DNA of 64,000 nt, from assembly GCF_001425325.1 (NCBI RefSeq), contig NZ_LMEH01000001.1, positions 481,898 through 545,897 on the forward strand, read 5' to 3'. A model generated the notes under the pieces. It made no database searches. It was given only the letters and a program-made list of their open reading frames with translations, and had not been told where the DNA came from. Origin of the DNA: Leifsonia sp. Root1293. GTDB lineage: Bacteria > Actinomycetota > Actinomycetes > Actinomycetales > Microbacteriaceae. The position numbers and the translations under genes are program-made. Position 1 is the first letter of the stretch, and each line of letters begins with the position of its first letter. This document shows positions 1-8,289 of the stretch, piece after piece.

Positions 1-894
1 CCGGCGGCGATCGCGAATGTCGTGGCCACGGCCGATCAGCTCTCCGCCGAGCAGCGCGCAGCTCTGGCACGCGTGCGCACCTTCCTCTCCGCAGGGGCAC
101 CGGTCTCCGAGTCGCTGCTGACGGCCGCGTCCGAGCTGATGCCGAACGCGGACCCGCACACGCCGTACGGCATGACCGAGGGCCTGCTCATGGCCGACAT
201 CTCGCTGGACGGCATCCGGTCATCGACGGCGTCGCTCGTCACCGACTCGGGGGCGGATGCGGCTCGAGGTGGCGTGCCCGTCGGTCGACCCACTGCAACG
301 ACGCGCGTGCGCATCGCGCCGATCGACTCCACGGGTGAGGTCGGCGGCGACCTCACCGACGACGCCGGCGTGACCGGGGAGATCGTGGTCTCGGCTCCGC
401 ACCTGAAGTCCCACTACGACAGGCTCTGGATCACGAATCGCACAGCCGACGCGCATTCGACACCGGGGGAGCGCTGGCACCACACGGGTGACGTCGGCCA
501 CCTCGATGACGAGGGTCGTCTCTGGGTGGAGGGACGGCTGCAGCACATCATCGTGACGGCCGACGGCGTCGTCACCCCTGTCGGCATCGAGCAGGCGGTC
601 GAGCGTGTCGCCGGTGTGCGTCGAGCCGCCGCCGTGGGCGTCGGCCCGCGGGGGACTCAGCAGATCGTGGTCGTGGTCGAACTCTCGGAGAAGCAGCGTC
701 GGTCGCGTCTCGCCGAGCCCGCACTGTCAGCGGCCGTGCGCAGGGCCGCGGCATCCGGTGGTCACGAGATCGCCGCCGTGCTCGTGGCGGCCACCCTGCC
801 CACCGACATCAGGCACAACTCCAAGATCGATCGGGCCGCCCTCTCGCTCTGGGCCGACGGCATTCTGCGCGGCGGCCGGATGGTGTCGCCGTGA
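1..894 (+). CDS. AMP-binding enzyme, C-terminal part (OleC-like, partial)
   Basis: The 5' end lies outside the window: the frame is open from base 1, so no start codon is assigned. What remains is the C-terminal half of an ANL-superfamily adenylating enzyme. Visible motifs are TPYGMTEG (the A5 region), HHTGDVGHLDDEGRLWVEGR (the TGD and hinge region) and NSKID close to the C-terminus, which carries the conserved lysine. The TGA overlaps the GTG of the next gene by 4 nt, so the two are translationally coupled. In known olefin clusters an OleC beta-lactone synthetase (sometimes fused to OleB) sits beside the reductase OleD, and the same pairing is seen here. OleC is therefore the favoured reading, but other acyl-CoA ligases paired with SDR-type reductases cannot be excluded without the N-terminal part and upstream genes. 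Confidence 0.8.
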   Translation, partial: PAAIANVVATADQLSAEQRAALARVRTFLSAGAPVSESLLTAASELMPNADPHTPYGMTEGLLMADISLDGIRSSTASLVTDSGADAARGGVPVGRPTATTRVRIAPIDSTGEVGGDLTDDAGVTGEIVVSAPHLKSHYDRLWITNRTADAHSTPGERWHHTGDVGHLDDEGRLWVEGRLQHIIVTADGVVTPVGIEQAVERVAGVRRAAAVGVGPRGTQQIVVVVELSEKQRRSRLAEPALSAAVRRAAASGGHEIAAVLVAATLPTDIRHNSKIDRAALSLWADGILRGGRMVSP

Positions 895-1877
895 GGGTGC
901 TCGCCACCGGCGCCAGCGGGTTCCTCGGGGGAGCCGTCGTGCGCGACCTCGCGGCAGCCGGTCACGAGGTGCGCACCTTCCAGCGACGTCCGTCAGGGCT
1001 CGCGGGCGAACCCGGAATCACCGACGTGCTCGGATCGGTGACGGATGCCGCAGCCGTGCTGGCGGCCCTCGACGGCATCGACGCCGTCGTGCATCTCGCG
1101 GCCAAGGTGTCTCTGGCCGGCGACCCCGCCGAGTTCGAGGCCGTGAACGTCGGCGGAACACGCACGCTCCTGGATGGCATGCGCAGGGCCGGAGTCGGCA
1201 GGCTCGTGTTCGTGTCGTCGCCGTCGGTTGCGCACTCCGGGTCTTCGATCATGGGTGACGGCGCGCTGCCGGCCGATCCGGCCACGGCCCGAGGAGACTA
1301 CGCGCGCACCAAGGCCGAGGCCGAGCTGCTCGCCCTGGCCGCCGACTCCGCCGAGCTCCGCGTCGTCGCCGTGCGTCCGCACCTCGTGTGGGGGCCCGGC
1401 GACACCCAACTCGTGGGACGCATCGTCGAACGCGCCCGCGCCGGCCGTCTGCCGCTGCTCGGACATGGAGCCGCGCTCATCGACACCACATACGTCGACA
1501 ATGCGGCATCCGCCATGACAGCGGCTCTCGCCCGCATCGACGACGTGCACGGGCGGTCGTACGTCGTCACCAATGGCGAACCCCGGCCCGTCGCCGAGAT
1601 GCTCGGCGGCATCTGCGCGGCCGCCGGTGTTGCGGCGCCGCGGTGGAGCGTGCCGGCGTCGGTCGCCCGCACCGCCGGAGGTCTCGTAGAGGCCGCGTGG
1701 CGGGTGCGGCCCGGCATCGACGAGCCGCCGATGACGCGCTTCCTCGCCGAGCAGCTCTCGACGGCGCACTGGTTCGACCAGCGCGCCACGCGCGCGGACC
1801 TGCACTGGAGCCCGTCGGTCACCCTCGATGACGGACTGGCGCGCCTGGCGGCGCACTATGCCGCCACCGCGCGCTGA
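891..1877 (+). CDS. NAD(P)-dependent epimerase/3beta-HSD family reductase (OleD-like)
   Basis: A 328-aa extended short-chain dehydrogenase. The N-terminus has the Rossmann signature TGASGFLG (residues about 6-13), and YARTK provides the Tyr-x-x-x-Lys catalytic pair. The middle contains VVAVRPHLVWGPGD, typical of 3-beta-hydroxysteroid dehydrogenase/isomerase-like enzymes. The GTG start is in the GTGA overlap with the upstream AMP-binding gene. In long-chain olefin biosynthesis OleD reduces the beta-keto acid made by OleA before OleC forms the beta-lactone. The coupling to an OleC-like gene makes that role the best guess. A generic sugar or steroid reductase remains possible. Confidence 0.8.
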   Translation: MRVLATGASGFLGGAVVRDLAAAGHEVRTFQRRPSGLAGEPGITDVLGSVTDAAAVLAALDGIDAVVHLAAKVSLAGDPAEFEAVNVGGTRTLLDGMRRAGVGRLVFVSSPSVAHSGSSIMGDGALPADPATARGDYARTKAEAELLALAADSAELRVVAVRPHLVWGPGDTQLVGRIVERARAGRLPLLGHGAALIDTTYVDNAASAMTAALARIDDVHGRSYVVTNGEPRPVAEMLGGICAAAGVAAPRWSVPASVARTAGGLVEAAWRVRPGIDEPPMTRFLAEQLSTAHWFDQRATRADLHWSPSVTLDDGLARLAAHYAATAR

Positions 1878-1890
1878 CCGACCTCGCACC

Positions 1891-1967
1891 CGGAACAGGC
1901 CAGAACCGCACATTCGCCTGAGAACAGGCCAGACTGGCCTGTTCTCACGCGTCTGGCCTGTTCTCGC
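1891..1967. repeat. Inverted-repeat cluster built on AACAGGCCAG
   Basis: Just after the OleD-like gene the decamer AACAGGCCAG or its complement CTGGCCTGTT occurs four times. At 1920-1946 two copies form a perfect palindrome: 13-bp arms GAGAACAGGCCAG and CTGGCCTGTTCTC around a single A. A further forward copy lies at about 1893 and a further reverse copy at about 1952. A diverged relative occurs after aroG, near 45530-45590. It could act as a bidirectional transcription terminator between convergent genes or be an intergenic repeat. No T-run follows. Confidence 0.7.
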
Positions 1968-1985
1968 GACGTGGTGATCGCGTAC

Positions 1986-2107
1986 CCGCTGATCGAGTAG
2001 TGCCCGACGGAGTCGGACACGTATCGAGATCCGCCGAGCCGTGCGCTCGATCTCGGCGTGGTCTCGATACGGCTGCTCGCTTCGCTCGCGGCCTACTCGA
2101 CCAGCGG
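1986..2107. repeat. Paired 41/43-bp repeat (composite unit, BIME-like)
   Basis: Two related units face each other. The left one (1991-2031) has the centre CCCGACGGAGTCGG. The right one, inverted, ends at 2107 and has the centre derived from GAGCGAAGCGAG. Outer tips are CCGCTGATCGAGTAG on the left and CTACTCGACCAGCGG on the right, an imperfect terminal inverted repeat of 15 bp. The same composite recurs at about 5002, 12402, 12592, 12726, 17382 and 32900. Here it lies between two converging gene ends. Confidence 0.85.
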
Positions 2108-2328
2108 TGGATACGCTGGCGGCCTACTCGACCAGCGGTGGATACGCTGGCGGCCTACTCGACCAGCGGTGGATACGCTGGGGGCCTACTCGACCAGCGG
2201 TGGATACGCTGGCGGCCTACTCGACCAGCGGTGGATACGCTCGCGGCCTACTCGACCAGCGGTGGATACGCTGGCGGCCTACTCGACCAGCGGTGGATAC
2301 GCTGGCGGCCTACTCGACCAGCGGGTCA
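2090..2328. repeat. 31-bp tandem repeat array, about 8 copies
   Basis: The block CCAGCGGTGGATACGCTGGC followed by GGCCTACTCGA repeats with an exact 31-bp period. CCAGCGG occurs at 2101, 2132, 2163, 2194, 2225, 2256, 2287 and 2318. Copies are almost identical; single changes such as TGGGGGCC at about 2180 and GCTCGCGG at about 2240 mark individual units. The unit is the outer tip of the adjacent composite repeat plus about 16 bp, so the array looks like a serial duplication of that tip. There are no unique spacers, so it is not a CRISPR array. Short open frames across it are artefacts of the period. Confidence 0.95.
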
Positions 2329-2332
2329 CCGC

Positions 2333-3337
2333 TCAGCTCGGCCGCGACTGCGGCGAGACCGTCTTCGCGGCGTCGCGCTCGGCCAGAGAACCGATCGCGT
2401 CGTCGATCGCCGAGAGCACCGAGGCGTCGAGCTTCACGCCGGCGGCCTTGACGTTGTCACTGACCTGTTCGGGTCGTGATGCGCCGATGATGGCCGAGGC
2501 CACATTCCGGTTCTGCAGCACCCAGGCCAGCGCGAGCTGCGCCATGGTGAGTCCCAGGCCGTCGGCGACGGGCTGCAACTTCTGCACGCCGGTGAGAACG
2601 TCGTCGTTCATGAAGCTCTTGATGGTGTCGGCGCCGCCCTTCTCATCCGTCGCCCGCGACCCGGCGGGCAGCTCGGCGCCCGGCTTGTACTTGCCGGTGA
2701 GAACGCCCTGAGCCACCGGCGACCAGACGATCTGCGAGATCCCGAGCTCCTCGGAGGCCGGAACCACCTTGTCCTCGATGACGCGCCACAGCATCGAGTA
2801 CTGCGGCTGGTTCGAGATGATCCTGAAGCCGAGTTCCGACGCCAATGCCTGCCCGGCACGGAGCTGATCGGCATCCCATTCCGAGACGCCGATGTACAGA
2901 GCCTTGCCCGACCCCACCACGTCGGCGAAGGCCTGCATCGTCTCCTCGAGCGGGGTCTCGTGGTCGTAGCGGTGGGCTTGGTACAGGTCGACGTAGTCCG
3001 TCTTCAGGCGCGACAGCGACCCGTCGATCGACTCGAGGATGTGCTTGCGCGAGAGGCCGGAGTCGTTCGGGCCCTTCGGGCCGGTGGGCCAGTAGACCTT
3101 CGTGAAGATCTCCAGGGATGAGCGCCGCTCACCGGCGAGGGCGTCGCCGAGCACGGTCTCGGCCGCTGTGTTCGCGTAGGCGTCGGCCGTGTCGAATGTC
3201 GTGATGCCGGCATCCAGCGCGGCTCGCACGCATCGAGCCGCCGTGTCGTTCTCGACCTGGGAGCCGTGGGTGAGCCAGTTGCCGTAGGTGATCTCAGAGA
3301 TCTTGAGTCCGCTGTTTCCGAGGTATCTGAATTCCAT
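2333..3337 (-). CDS. Aldo/keto reductase
   Basis: A 334-aa NAD(P)H-dependent aldo/keto reductase of the group often labelled potassium-channel beta-subunit-like. The catalytic tetrad is readable: Asp49 and Tyr54 in FDTADAYA, Lys80 in EIFTKVYWP and His122 in YQAHRYD. The C-terminal nucleotide-binding part is seen in IIGASRPEQVSDN. The ATG at 3335-3337 is preceded on its strand by GGAGAG at good spacing. It probably reduces small aldehydes or ketones in the cytosol; the substrate cannot be read. The gene ends immediately beside the 31-bp array and is divergent from the FAD-linked oxidase. Confidence 0.92.
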   Translation of the reverse strand: MEFRYLGNSGLKISEITYGNWLTHGSQVENDTAARCVRAALDAGITTFDTADAYANTAAETVLGDALAGERRSSLEIFTKVYWPTGPKGPNDSGLSRKHILESIDGSLSRLKTDYVDLYQAHRYDHETPLEETMQAFADVVGSGKALYIGVSEWDADQLRAGQALASELGFRIISNQPQYSMLWRVIEDKVVPASEELGISQIVWSPVAQGVLTGKYKPGAELPAGSRATDEKGGADTIKSFMNDDVLTGVQKLQPVADGLGLTMAQLALAWVLQNRNVASAIIGASRPEQVSDNVKAAGVKLDASVLSAIDDAIGSLAERDAAKTVSPQSRPS

Positions 3338-3483
3338 CTCTCCACACTACGACCGTGCAGCGCGCATCCGAGAGACGCCCAGTCCACGCACAGGCCCGGT
3401 CGTGAATGGCGTCGACCAGCGAAGGCGGATGCCGCAGAATCGTCTCGGGCGACAGCAAGGCGCAGAGCCCGGGGAGAGTGATC

Positions 3484-4893
3484 GTGAGCACCATCGTCGA
3501 AGCCGACGTCGTCGCTGCAGTGTCCGCCGTGGTGAGGGAGGACCAGGTGCTGACGGATGCCGCCTCGCTCGCCGCGTACAGCCATGACGACGCCGAGTGG
3601 GCGGCCTACGAGCGACCTCTCGCCGTTGTGCTCGCCGAGAGCACCGACGATGTCGCCGCCGTCGTGGCCTGGTGCGCGACGAACGGCGTCGCGGTCGTCG
3701 CCCGCGGCTCGGGAACCGGCCTGTCGGGTGGGGCCAACGCCGTCGCCGACTCCATCGTGCTGTCGCTGGAGCGCATGACCACCGTGCTGGAGATCGACAC
3801 CGCTGAGCGCTACGTCATCGCGCAGGCAGGCGTCATCAACGACAGCCTGCGCGCATCCGTCGCCGCGCATGGCCTGTGGTATCCGCCGGACCCCGCCAGC
3901 TCGGCCATCTCCACCATCGGCGGCAATGCCGCCACGAACGCCGGCGGCATCTGCTGTGTGAAGTACGGAGTGACGCGCGACTACGTGCTGGGAATGACCG
4001 TCGTGCTGGCCGACGGGGCCGTCGTGCAGCTGGGACGCCGCACGGCGAAGGGTGTCGCCGGCTACGACCTGACTGCCCTCATGGTCGGCTCGGAGGGAAC
4101 CCTCGGCATCATCACCGAGCTCACGCTCAAGCTGCTTCCGCTGGCCGGCCGCGAGGAGCGTGCCGTGGTCGGCTACTTCCCGTCGTTGCACGCGGCCGGC
4201 GTGGCCGTCGCCGGGATCGCATCCGCCGGCATCATCCCGGCGGCGCTCGAACTCATCGACAGCACCTGCCTGCGTGCCGTCGATGACTGGCAGCAGTGGG
4301 GACTGCCGTGCGACGTCGAGGCGTTGCTGCTCGCGAAGATCGACGACGCCGGGGCTTCGGGCGACGCCATCGCGGATCGAGTGGCCGACGCCATGACCAC
4401 AGCCAACGGAGTGAGCGTGGAGCGGGCGAGTGAGCAGGACGACGTCGACCGTCTCTTCCTCGCCCGCAGGCTCGCGTACCCGGCCCTCGAGCGGCTCGGC
4501 CCGGTACTCACCGAGGACGTGTGCGTGCCCCGGATTGCAGTGCCGGCGATGCTCACGCGGATCCAGGCCATCGCTGCGGCGAGCGACGTCGTCATCGCGA
4601 ACATCGCCCACGCCGGCGACGGCAACCTGCACCCGCTGATCATCGCGCCGGACGGCGACGATGCTGCCAAGGCGCGGGCCAAGGTGGCGTTCGACGGCAT
4701 CATCGCCGAATGCCTGGCGCTCGGGGGCACTGTCACCGGTGAGCACGGGGTCGGCCTGTTGAAGTTGCCGGGCCTCGCCGATGAGCTGGGCGACCGGGTG
4801 ATCGAGATGCACAGGGCGATCAAGCTCGCGCTCGACCCGCTGAACACCCTGAATCCGGGTAAGGCGTTTCCGGCGGCAGCGGCCACGCCTTGA
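3484..4893 (+). CDS. FAD-binding oxidoreductase (GlcD/D-lactate dehydrogenase-like)
   Basis: A 469-aa flavoprotein of the FAD_binding_4 plus FAD-oxidase C-terminal family. The diphosphate loop is VVARGSGTGLSGGAN (about 72-86). The C-terminal domain carries HAGDGNLHP (about 376) and GEHGVG (about 419), typical of GlcD, D-lactate dehydrogenases and D-2-hydroxyglutarate dehydrogenases. A longer open frame starts at 3406, but GTG 3484 is preferred because GGGGAGAG sits about 6 nt upstream and the homologous region begins here. It likely oxidises a 2-hydroxy acid to a 2-keto acid. No GlcE/GlcF partner is adjacent, so a single-subunit enzyme is most likely. Confidence 0.88.
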   Translation: MSTIVEADVVAAVSAVVREDQVLTDAASLAAYSHDDAEWAAYERPLAVVLAESTDDVAAVVAWCATNGVAVVARGSGTGLSGGANAVADSIVLSLERMTTVLEIDTAERYVIAQAGVINDSLRASVAAHGLWYPPDPASSAISTIGGNAATNAGGICCVKYGVTRDYVLGMTVVLADGAVVQLGRRTAKGVAGYDLTALMVGSEGTLGIITELTLKLLPLAGREERAVVGYFPSLHAAGVAVAGIASAGIIPAALELIDSTCLRAVDDWQQWGLPCDVEALLLAKIDDAGASGDAIADRVADAMTTANGVSVERASEQDDVDRLFLARRLAYPALERLGPVLTEDVCVPRIAVPAMLTRIQAIAAASDVVIANIAHAGDGNLHPLIIAPDGDDAAKARAKVAFDGIIAECLALGGTVTGEHGVGLLKLPGLADELGDRVIEMHRAIKLALDPLNTLNPGKAFPAAAATP

Positions 4894-4950
4894 GGCGCTT
4901 CGACCGCGGACTGCGTCCGGGCCTCAGCGAGCGGGAGCCAGACGAACCGC

Positions 4951-5117
4951 CCGTTGATTGAGGAGGCCGTGAGCGCAGCGAGCAGCCGTATCGAAACGCA
5001 CCCGTTGGTTGAGTAGGCCGTGAGCGCAGCGAGCAGCCGTATCGAAACCAGGCCAAGCGCGCCACTCAATGGATCTCGATACGTGTCCGACTCCGTCGGG
5101 CACTACTCGATCAACGG
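4951..5117. repeat. Composite 41/43-bp repeat with an extra half unit
   Basis: A 43-bp-type unit (from 5002, tip CCGTTGGTTGAGTAG, centre GAGCGCAGCGAG) faces a 41-bp-type unit (5072-5112, centre CCGACTCCGTCGGG), giving a composite of 116 bp at 5002-5117. An additional degenerate copy of the first unit precedes it at 4951-4997. It lies between the converging ends of the FAD oxidoreductase and the alpha/beta hydrolase. Confidence 0.85.
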
Positions 5118-5129
5118 GAGGGCGGGGGA

Positions 5130-6032
5130 TCAGCGGGCGGATGCCGCCAGGAACTCCAGCAGCGCCGCATTGAACTTCGCGGGCTGCTCGATGTTCGCCG
5201 CGTGGCCGTCCTTCTCGATGATCACGGATGACGCCAACGGATTCAGCGCCGCTGCCGCCGGCGCATGGTCGCTCGGCCAGAACTCGCTCTCGCGTCCGGC
5301 GACGAACAGCACGGGCACGTCGACGGCGGCGACAGCGGCTCGCCAGTCCTGTCGGGCGTGATCGTCCAGCAGCGCCAGTTCGCCGGGCGTGAAGGAGATC
5401 GAGAGACCCGTGCGCCGCACGTCCATCGCTCGAACCAGCCGGCCGATGCGCACCACGCCCTTGGAGCGAGCGGTGGCACGCCCCGTGTCCGGCACTCCGG
5501 TGGCGAACATCGACTCGCTCGTCGAGGCGTCGTAGTCGTAGAAGCCGTATGGCCAGTCGTCGGTGTTGAGCATCTTCGGCGTCTGGTCGACGATGACGAT
5601 GGCTCCGACGCGAGCCGTGCCGAACTGGGAGGTCATCGACCAGATGGCGTTGCCACCCATCGAGCCGCCGACGAGCACGGCATCGTGGAGGTCGAGGCCC
5701 TCGAGCAGGTCGTGGACGTCGGCGCCGTGGCGCTGCATGGTGTGGCCGGCATCCGGCGTCTCGGACTCGCCATGTCCGCGACGATCGAACGCGATGACCC
5801 TGTAGCCGGCACCGGCCAACGCCTTGCGCTGGTAGACCCAGCTCGTCGCCGCGGCTTTGAAGCCCGCTATCAGCACGACCGGCCGTCCGTCGGGGGAACC
5901 GGATTCCGTGAAGTGCAGCTTCACGTCGTCGGTGGTCGTGATCGTCGGCACCGGTGCCTGCTTTCTGAGTCGAACCTCGGTGGGCTGCTCGCCCGTCGCG
6001 CACGCCGTGCCGTAGAACGGATGCGTTTGCAT
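5130..6032 (-). CDS. Alpha/beta hydrolase
   Basis: An alpha/beta-hydrolase-fold protein of up to 300 aa. The nucleophile elbow is GGSMGG (Ser124), preceded by AFDRRGHGES, the usual strand-4 signature. A C-terminal histidine in EKDGHAANIEQPAKF completes the triad. The acid residue is less clear: the usual Asp position reads AGRESEFW, so a Glu may serve. The first 28 residues look unlike the family and an internal GTG (VPTITTTDDVKLHF) is an equally possible start. Substrate unknown; chloroperoxidase-like esterases and lactonases are the nearest relatives by motif. Confidence 0.85.
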   Translation of the reverse strand: MQTHPFYGTACATGEQPTEVRLRKQAPVPTITTTDDVKLHFTESGSPDGRPVVLIAGFKAAATSWVYQRKALAGAGYRVIAFDRRGHGESETPDAGHTMQRHGADVHDLLEGLDLHDAVLVGGSMGGNAIWSMTSQFGTARVGAIVIVDQTPKMLNTDDWPYGFYDYDASTSESMFATGVPDTGRATARSKGVVRIGRLVRAMDVRRTGLSISFTPGELALLDDHARQDWRAAVAAVDVPVLFVAGRESEFWPSDHAPAAAALNPLASSVIIEKDGHAANIEQPAKFNAALLEFLAASAR

Positions 6033-6156
6033 TCACAGTGTCGTGCAGCCGGGCGGATCGATCAAATCCCGGATGTCGCTCTCACGCGCCTCCAGCCTCT
6101 CAGCCCTAAACTGCCGACGGACCGATCGACCCGGTCGCGACCAGGAGGACGGCACG

Positions 6157-7236
6157 GTGACCCTGTTCTCGGACGACCCTCGAGGGCCGTACACGGACGG
6201 GATCGACGACGATCCGGCCCGGGATCCGCGGCTCATCCGCAGCAGGCGCGTTTCGCCGGGTCGCCGCATCGTGACGTGGGTCGTGGTGGCCGGTGTCGCC
6301 GCAGCCGCAGCCTGGGCATTCGCGAACCCCGTCAGGCTCACCGACCAGATCGTGGTGTGGACCCATCAACCGCAGACGGCGGCAGTGCAGTTCGCGCAGC
6401 GCGCTGGCATGACGGACGAAGCGCGGTTCACCTTCTACGCCAGCGTTCCGGCGATCGAGGGTCGGGCCGAGTTCAACGCATCGTGCAACCAACTCCTCGA
6501 CCAGGGAGTGACCCTCGGATGCTACGTGCCGCTCGGACGCGCCATCCACCTGTTCGAGATCACCGACGAGCGGCTCGACGGCCTGCAGGTCGTCACCGCC
6601 GCGCACGAGATGCTCCACGCCGCCTGGGCGCGGATGAGCTTCGGCGAGCAGACCGAGATCGCCTCGCTGCTGGAGGACGAGGCAGCTCGGCTCGGCGACG
6701 ATCGCGCGTTTCTCGACAAGATGGCGCTGTACGCGGGCATCGATGACGCCGGACGCCTGAGCGAACTGCACTCCATCCTCGGAACGGAGTTCACCCAGCT
6801 CTCTCCCGCGCTCGAGGAGCACTACGGGCGGTACTTCGAGGACCGCGAAGCGTTGGTGGCACTGCACGTCACGAGCGAGGCGGTCTTCTCGGCTCTGCAG
6901 GCGCAGTCCGAAGCCCTCGTCGCCGAGCTCGACGCCCTGCGTGCCGGAATCGACGCCGACTCGCAGCGCTACAGCACGGAGTCGGATCGCCTGAGCGCCG
7001 ACATCGACGACTTCAACGCCCGGTGGGACGAGCCGGATGCCGGTACCCAGGAGCAGTTCGACGCCGAGCGCGCCACGCTGCTGGATCGTCAGGCGGTCCT
7101 CGACGCCCTGTACGACTCCATCACGGCCCGCCGCTCCGAATTCGACGAGAAGGCGGCCGAGCTGGAGCAGATGAACGTGCAGGTCGAGGCTCTGAACTCG
7201 GCGATCGACTCGCGGATGCCGCCCGTCGGCGAGTGA
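6157..7236 (+). CDS. Membrane-anchored HExxH coiled-coil protein, unknown function
   Basis: A 359-aa protein. GTG 6157 is chosen over the upstream start at 6043 because AGGAGG lies 8 nt before it. A basic N-terminus precedes one membrane segment (about 38-56), so the bulk should face outside the cell. The central part has AAHEMLHAAW, a perfect HExxH zinc-protease motif at 150-154, with Glu203 and Glu211 as candidate third ligands, and two cysteines (110 and 122) that could form a disulfide. The rest (about 225-350) is charged, heptad-like and low in Gly/Pro, typical of coiled coil. I do not recognise a named family. A cell-surface metallopeptidase is an inference from the motif only. Confidence 0.75.
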   Translation: MTLFSDDPRGPYTDGIDDDPARDPRLIRSRRVSPGRRIVTWVVVAGVAAAAAWAFANPVRLTDQIVVWTHQPQTAAVQFAQRAGMTDEARFTFYASVPAIEGRAEFNASCNQLLDQGVTLGCYVPLGRAIHLFEITDERLDGLQVVTAAHEMLHAAWARMSFGEQTEIASLLEDEAARLGDDRAFLDKMALYAGIDDAGRLSELHSILGTEFTQLSPALEEHYGRYFEDREALVALHVTSEAVFSALQAQSEALVAELDALRAGIDADSQRYSTESDRLSADIDDFNARWDEPDAGTQEQFDAERATLLDRQAVLDALYDSITARRSEFDEKAAELEQMNVQVEALNSAIDSRMPPVGE

Positions 7237-7266
7237 CGACGGGCGGCATCCGTCGACGGTAAGCCG

Positions 7267-8289
7267 TCAGGCCTCGGAGCCCACCCGAACGACCATCTTC
7301 CCGGTGTTCTCGCCCCGCATCAGCCCGAAGAAGGCGTCGACGGCGTTGTCGATTCCGTCGACGACGGTCTCGTCGAACACGATCTTCCCGTCGCGGAACC
7401 ACCCCGTCATCTCCTCGGTGAAGGCGCGGTAGTGCTGGAAGTAGTTGCCGACGGTGAACCCCTGCAACGTGAGGCCCCTGGTGACGATGTTCGACATGTT
7501 CGACGGACCGGCCACCCGCTCGGTGGCGTTGTAGTCCTGGATGGCTCCGCAGAGTGCTGCACGACCGCCGTCGTTGAACGAACTCAGCGCAGCCTCGAGG
7601 TGGTCGCCGCCCACGTTGTCGAAGTACACGTCGATGCCGTCGGGGGCAGCGGCCTTGAGCTGCTTGCGCACCGGAGCGTCCTTGTAGTTGAACGCGGCGT
7701 CGTAGCCGTACTTCTCCGTGAGCAGCGCGACCTTCTCGGGCGTTCCGGCCGAGCCGATCACCCGTGAGGCGCCCTTCAACCGGGCGATCTGGCCTGCGGC
7801 GGTTCCGACGGCACCGGCCGCCCCGGAGATGAAGACGATCTCGCCCTCCTTCATCCTCGCGATCTCGAGCAGTCCGACGTAGGCGGTGAAACCGGTCAGG
7901 CCGAGCATCCCCAGGTAGGCCGAGAGCGGCACGCCAGGCAGTTCCGGCACGACACGGTATCCGGATGCCGCACCCTGACTGACATCGCGCCAGCCCTCCT
8001 GATGCAGCACGACGTCGCCGACGGCGTGGGCGTCGGAAGTGGACTCGACGACACGACCGATGGCGCCGCCGGTCATCGTCTCGCCCAGGGCGTAGGGCGG
8101 CGTGTAGCTGCGCACGTCGTTCATGCGGCCACGCATGTAGGGGTCGACCGAGATGAACTCGTTGGCGACACGCACCTCGCCCGGGGCCAGCTCCGGCAGC
8201 TCGATGGTGACGCTGCGGAAGTCGTCGTGGGTCGGCCAACCGACTGGTCGGGCGACGAGCTGGATCTGCGTGCTGGAGTTGGATGTCAT
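7267..8289 (-). CDS. NADP-dependent oxidoreductase, zinc-independent MDR family (CurA/YncB-like)
   Basis: A 340-aa medium-chain reductase. The cofactor loop is ISGAAGAVGTAAGQIA, and no structural or catalytic zinc cysteines are present, which places it with prostaglandin-reductase/CurA-like enone reductases. The C-terminal YNATERVAGPSN region is typical of this group. The frame extends upstream to 8325, but ATG 8289 is preferred because GGAGG precedes it by 8 nt. It probably reduces the C=C bond of alpha,beta-unsaturated ketones or aldehydes with NADPH. It converges on the HExxH protein gene, with about 30 nt between them. Confidence 0.9.
   Translation of the reverse strand: MTSNSSTQIQLVARPVGWPTHDDFRSVTIELPELAPGEVRVANEFISVDPYMRGRMNDVRSYTPPYALGETMTGGAIGRVVESTSDAHAVGDVVLHQEGWRDVSQGAASGYRVVPELPGVPLSAYLGMLGLTGFTAYVGLLEIARMKEGEIVFISGAAGAVGTAAGQIARLKGASRVIGSAGTPEKVALLTEKYGYDAAFNYKDAPVRKQLKAAAPDGIDVYFDNVGGDHLEAALSSFNDGGRAALCGAIQDYNATERVAGPSNMSNIVTRGLTLQGFTVGNYFQHYRAFTEEMTGWFRDGKIVFDETVVDGIDNAVDAFFGLMRGENTGKMVVRVGSEA

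Noticed and set aside
2090-2328. Possible CRISPR array
   Set aside because: The whole 31-bp period is repeated with no unique spacers, and no cas genes are present.
2000-2711. Overlapping forward open frames with repeated peptides across the 31-bp array
   Set aside because: They follow from a stop-free repeat unit, run into the antisense of the aldo/keto reductase gene, and lack ribosome sites and family resemblance.
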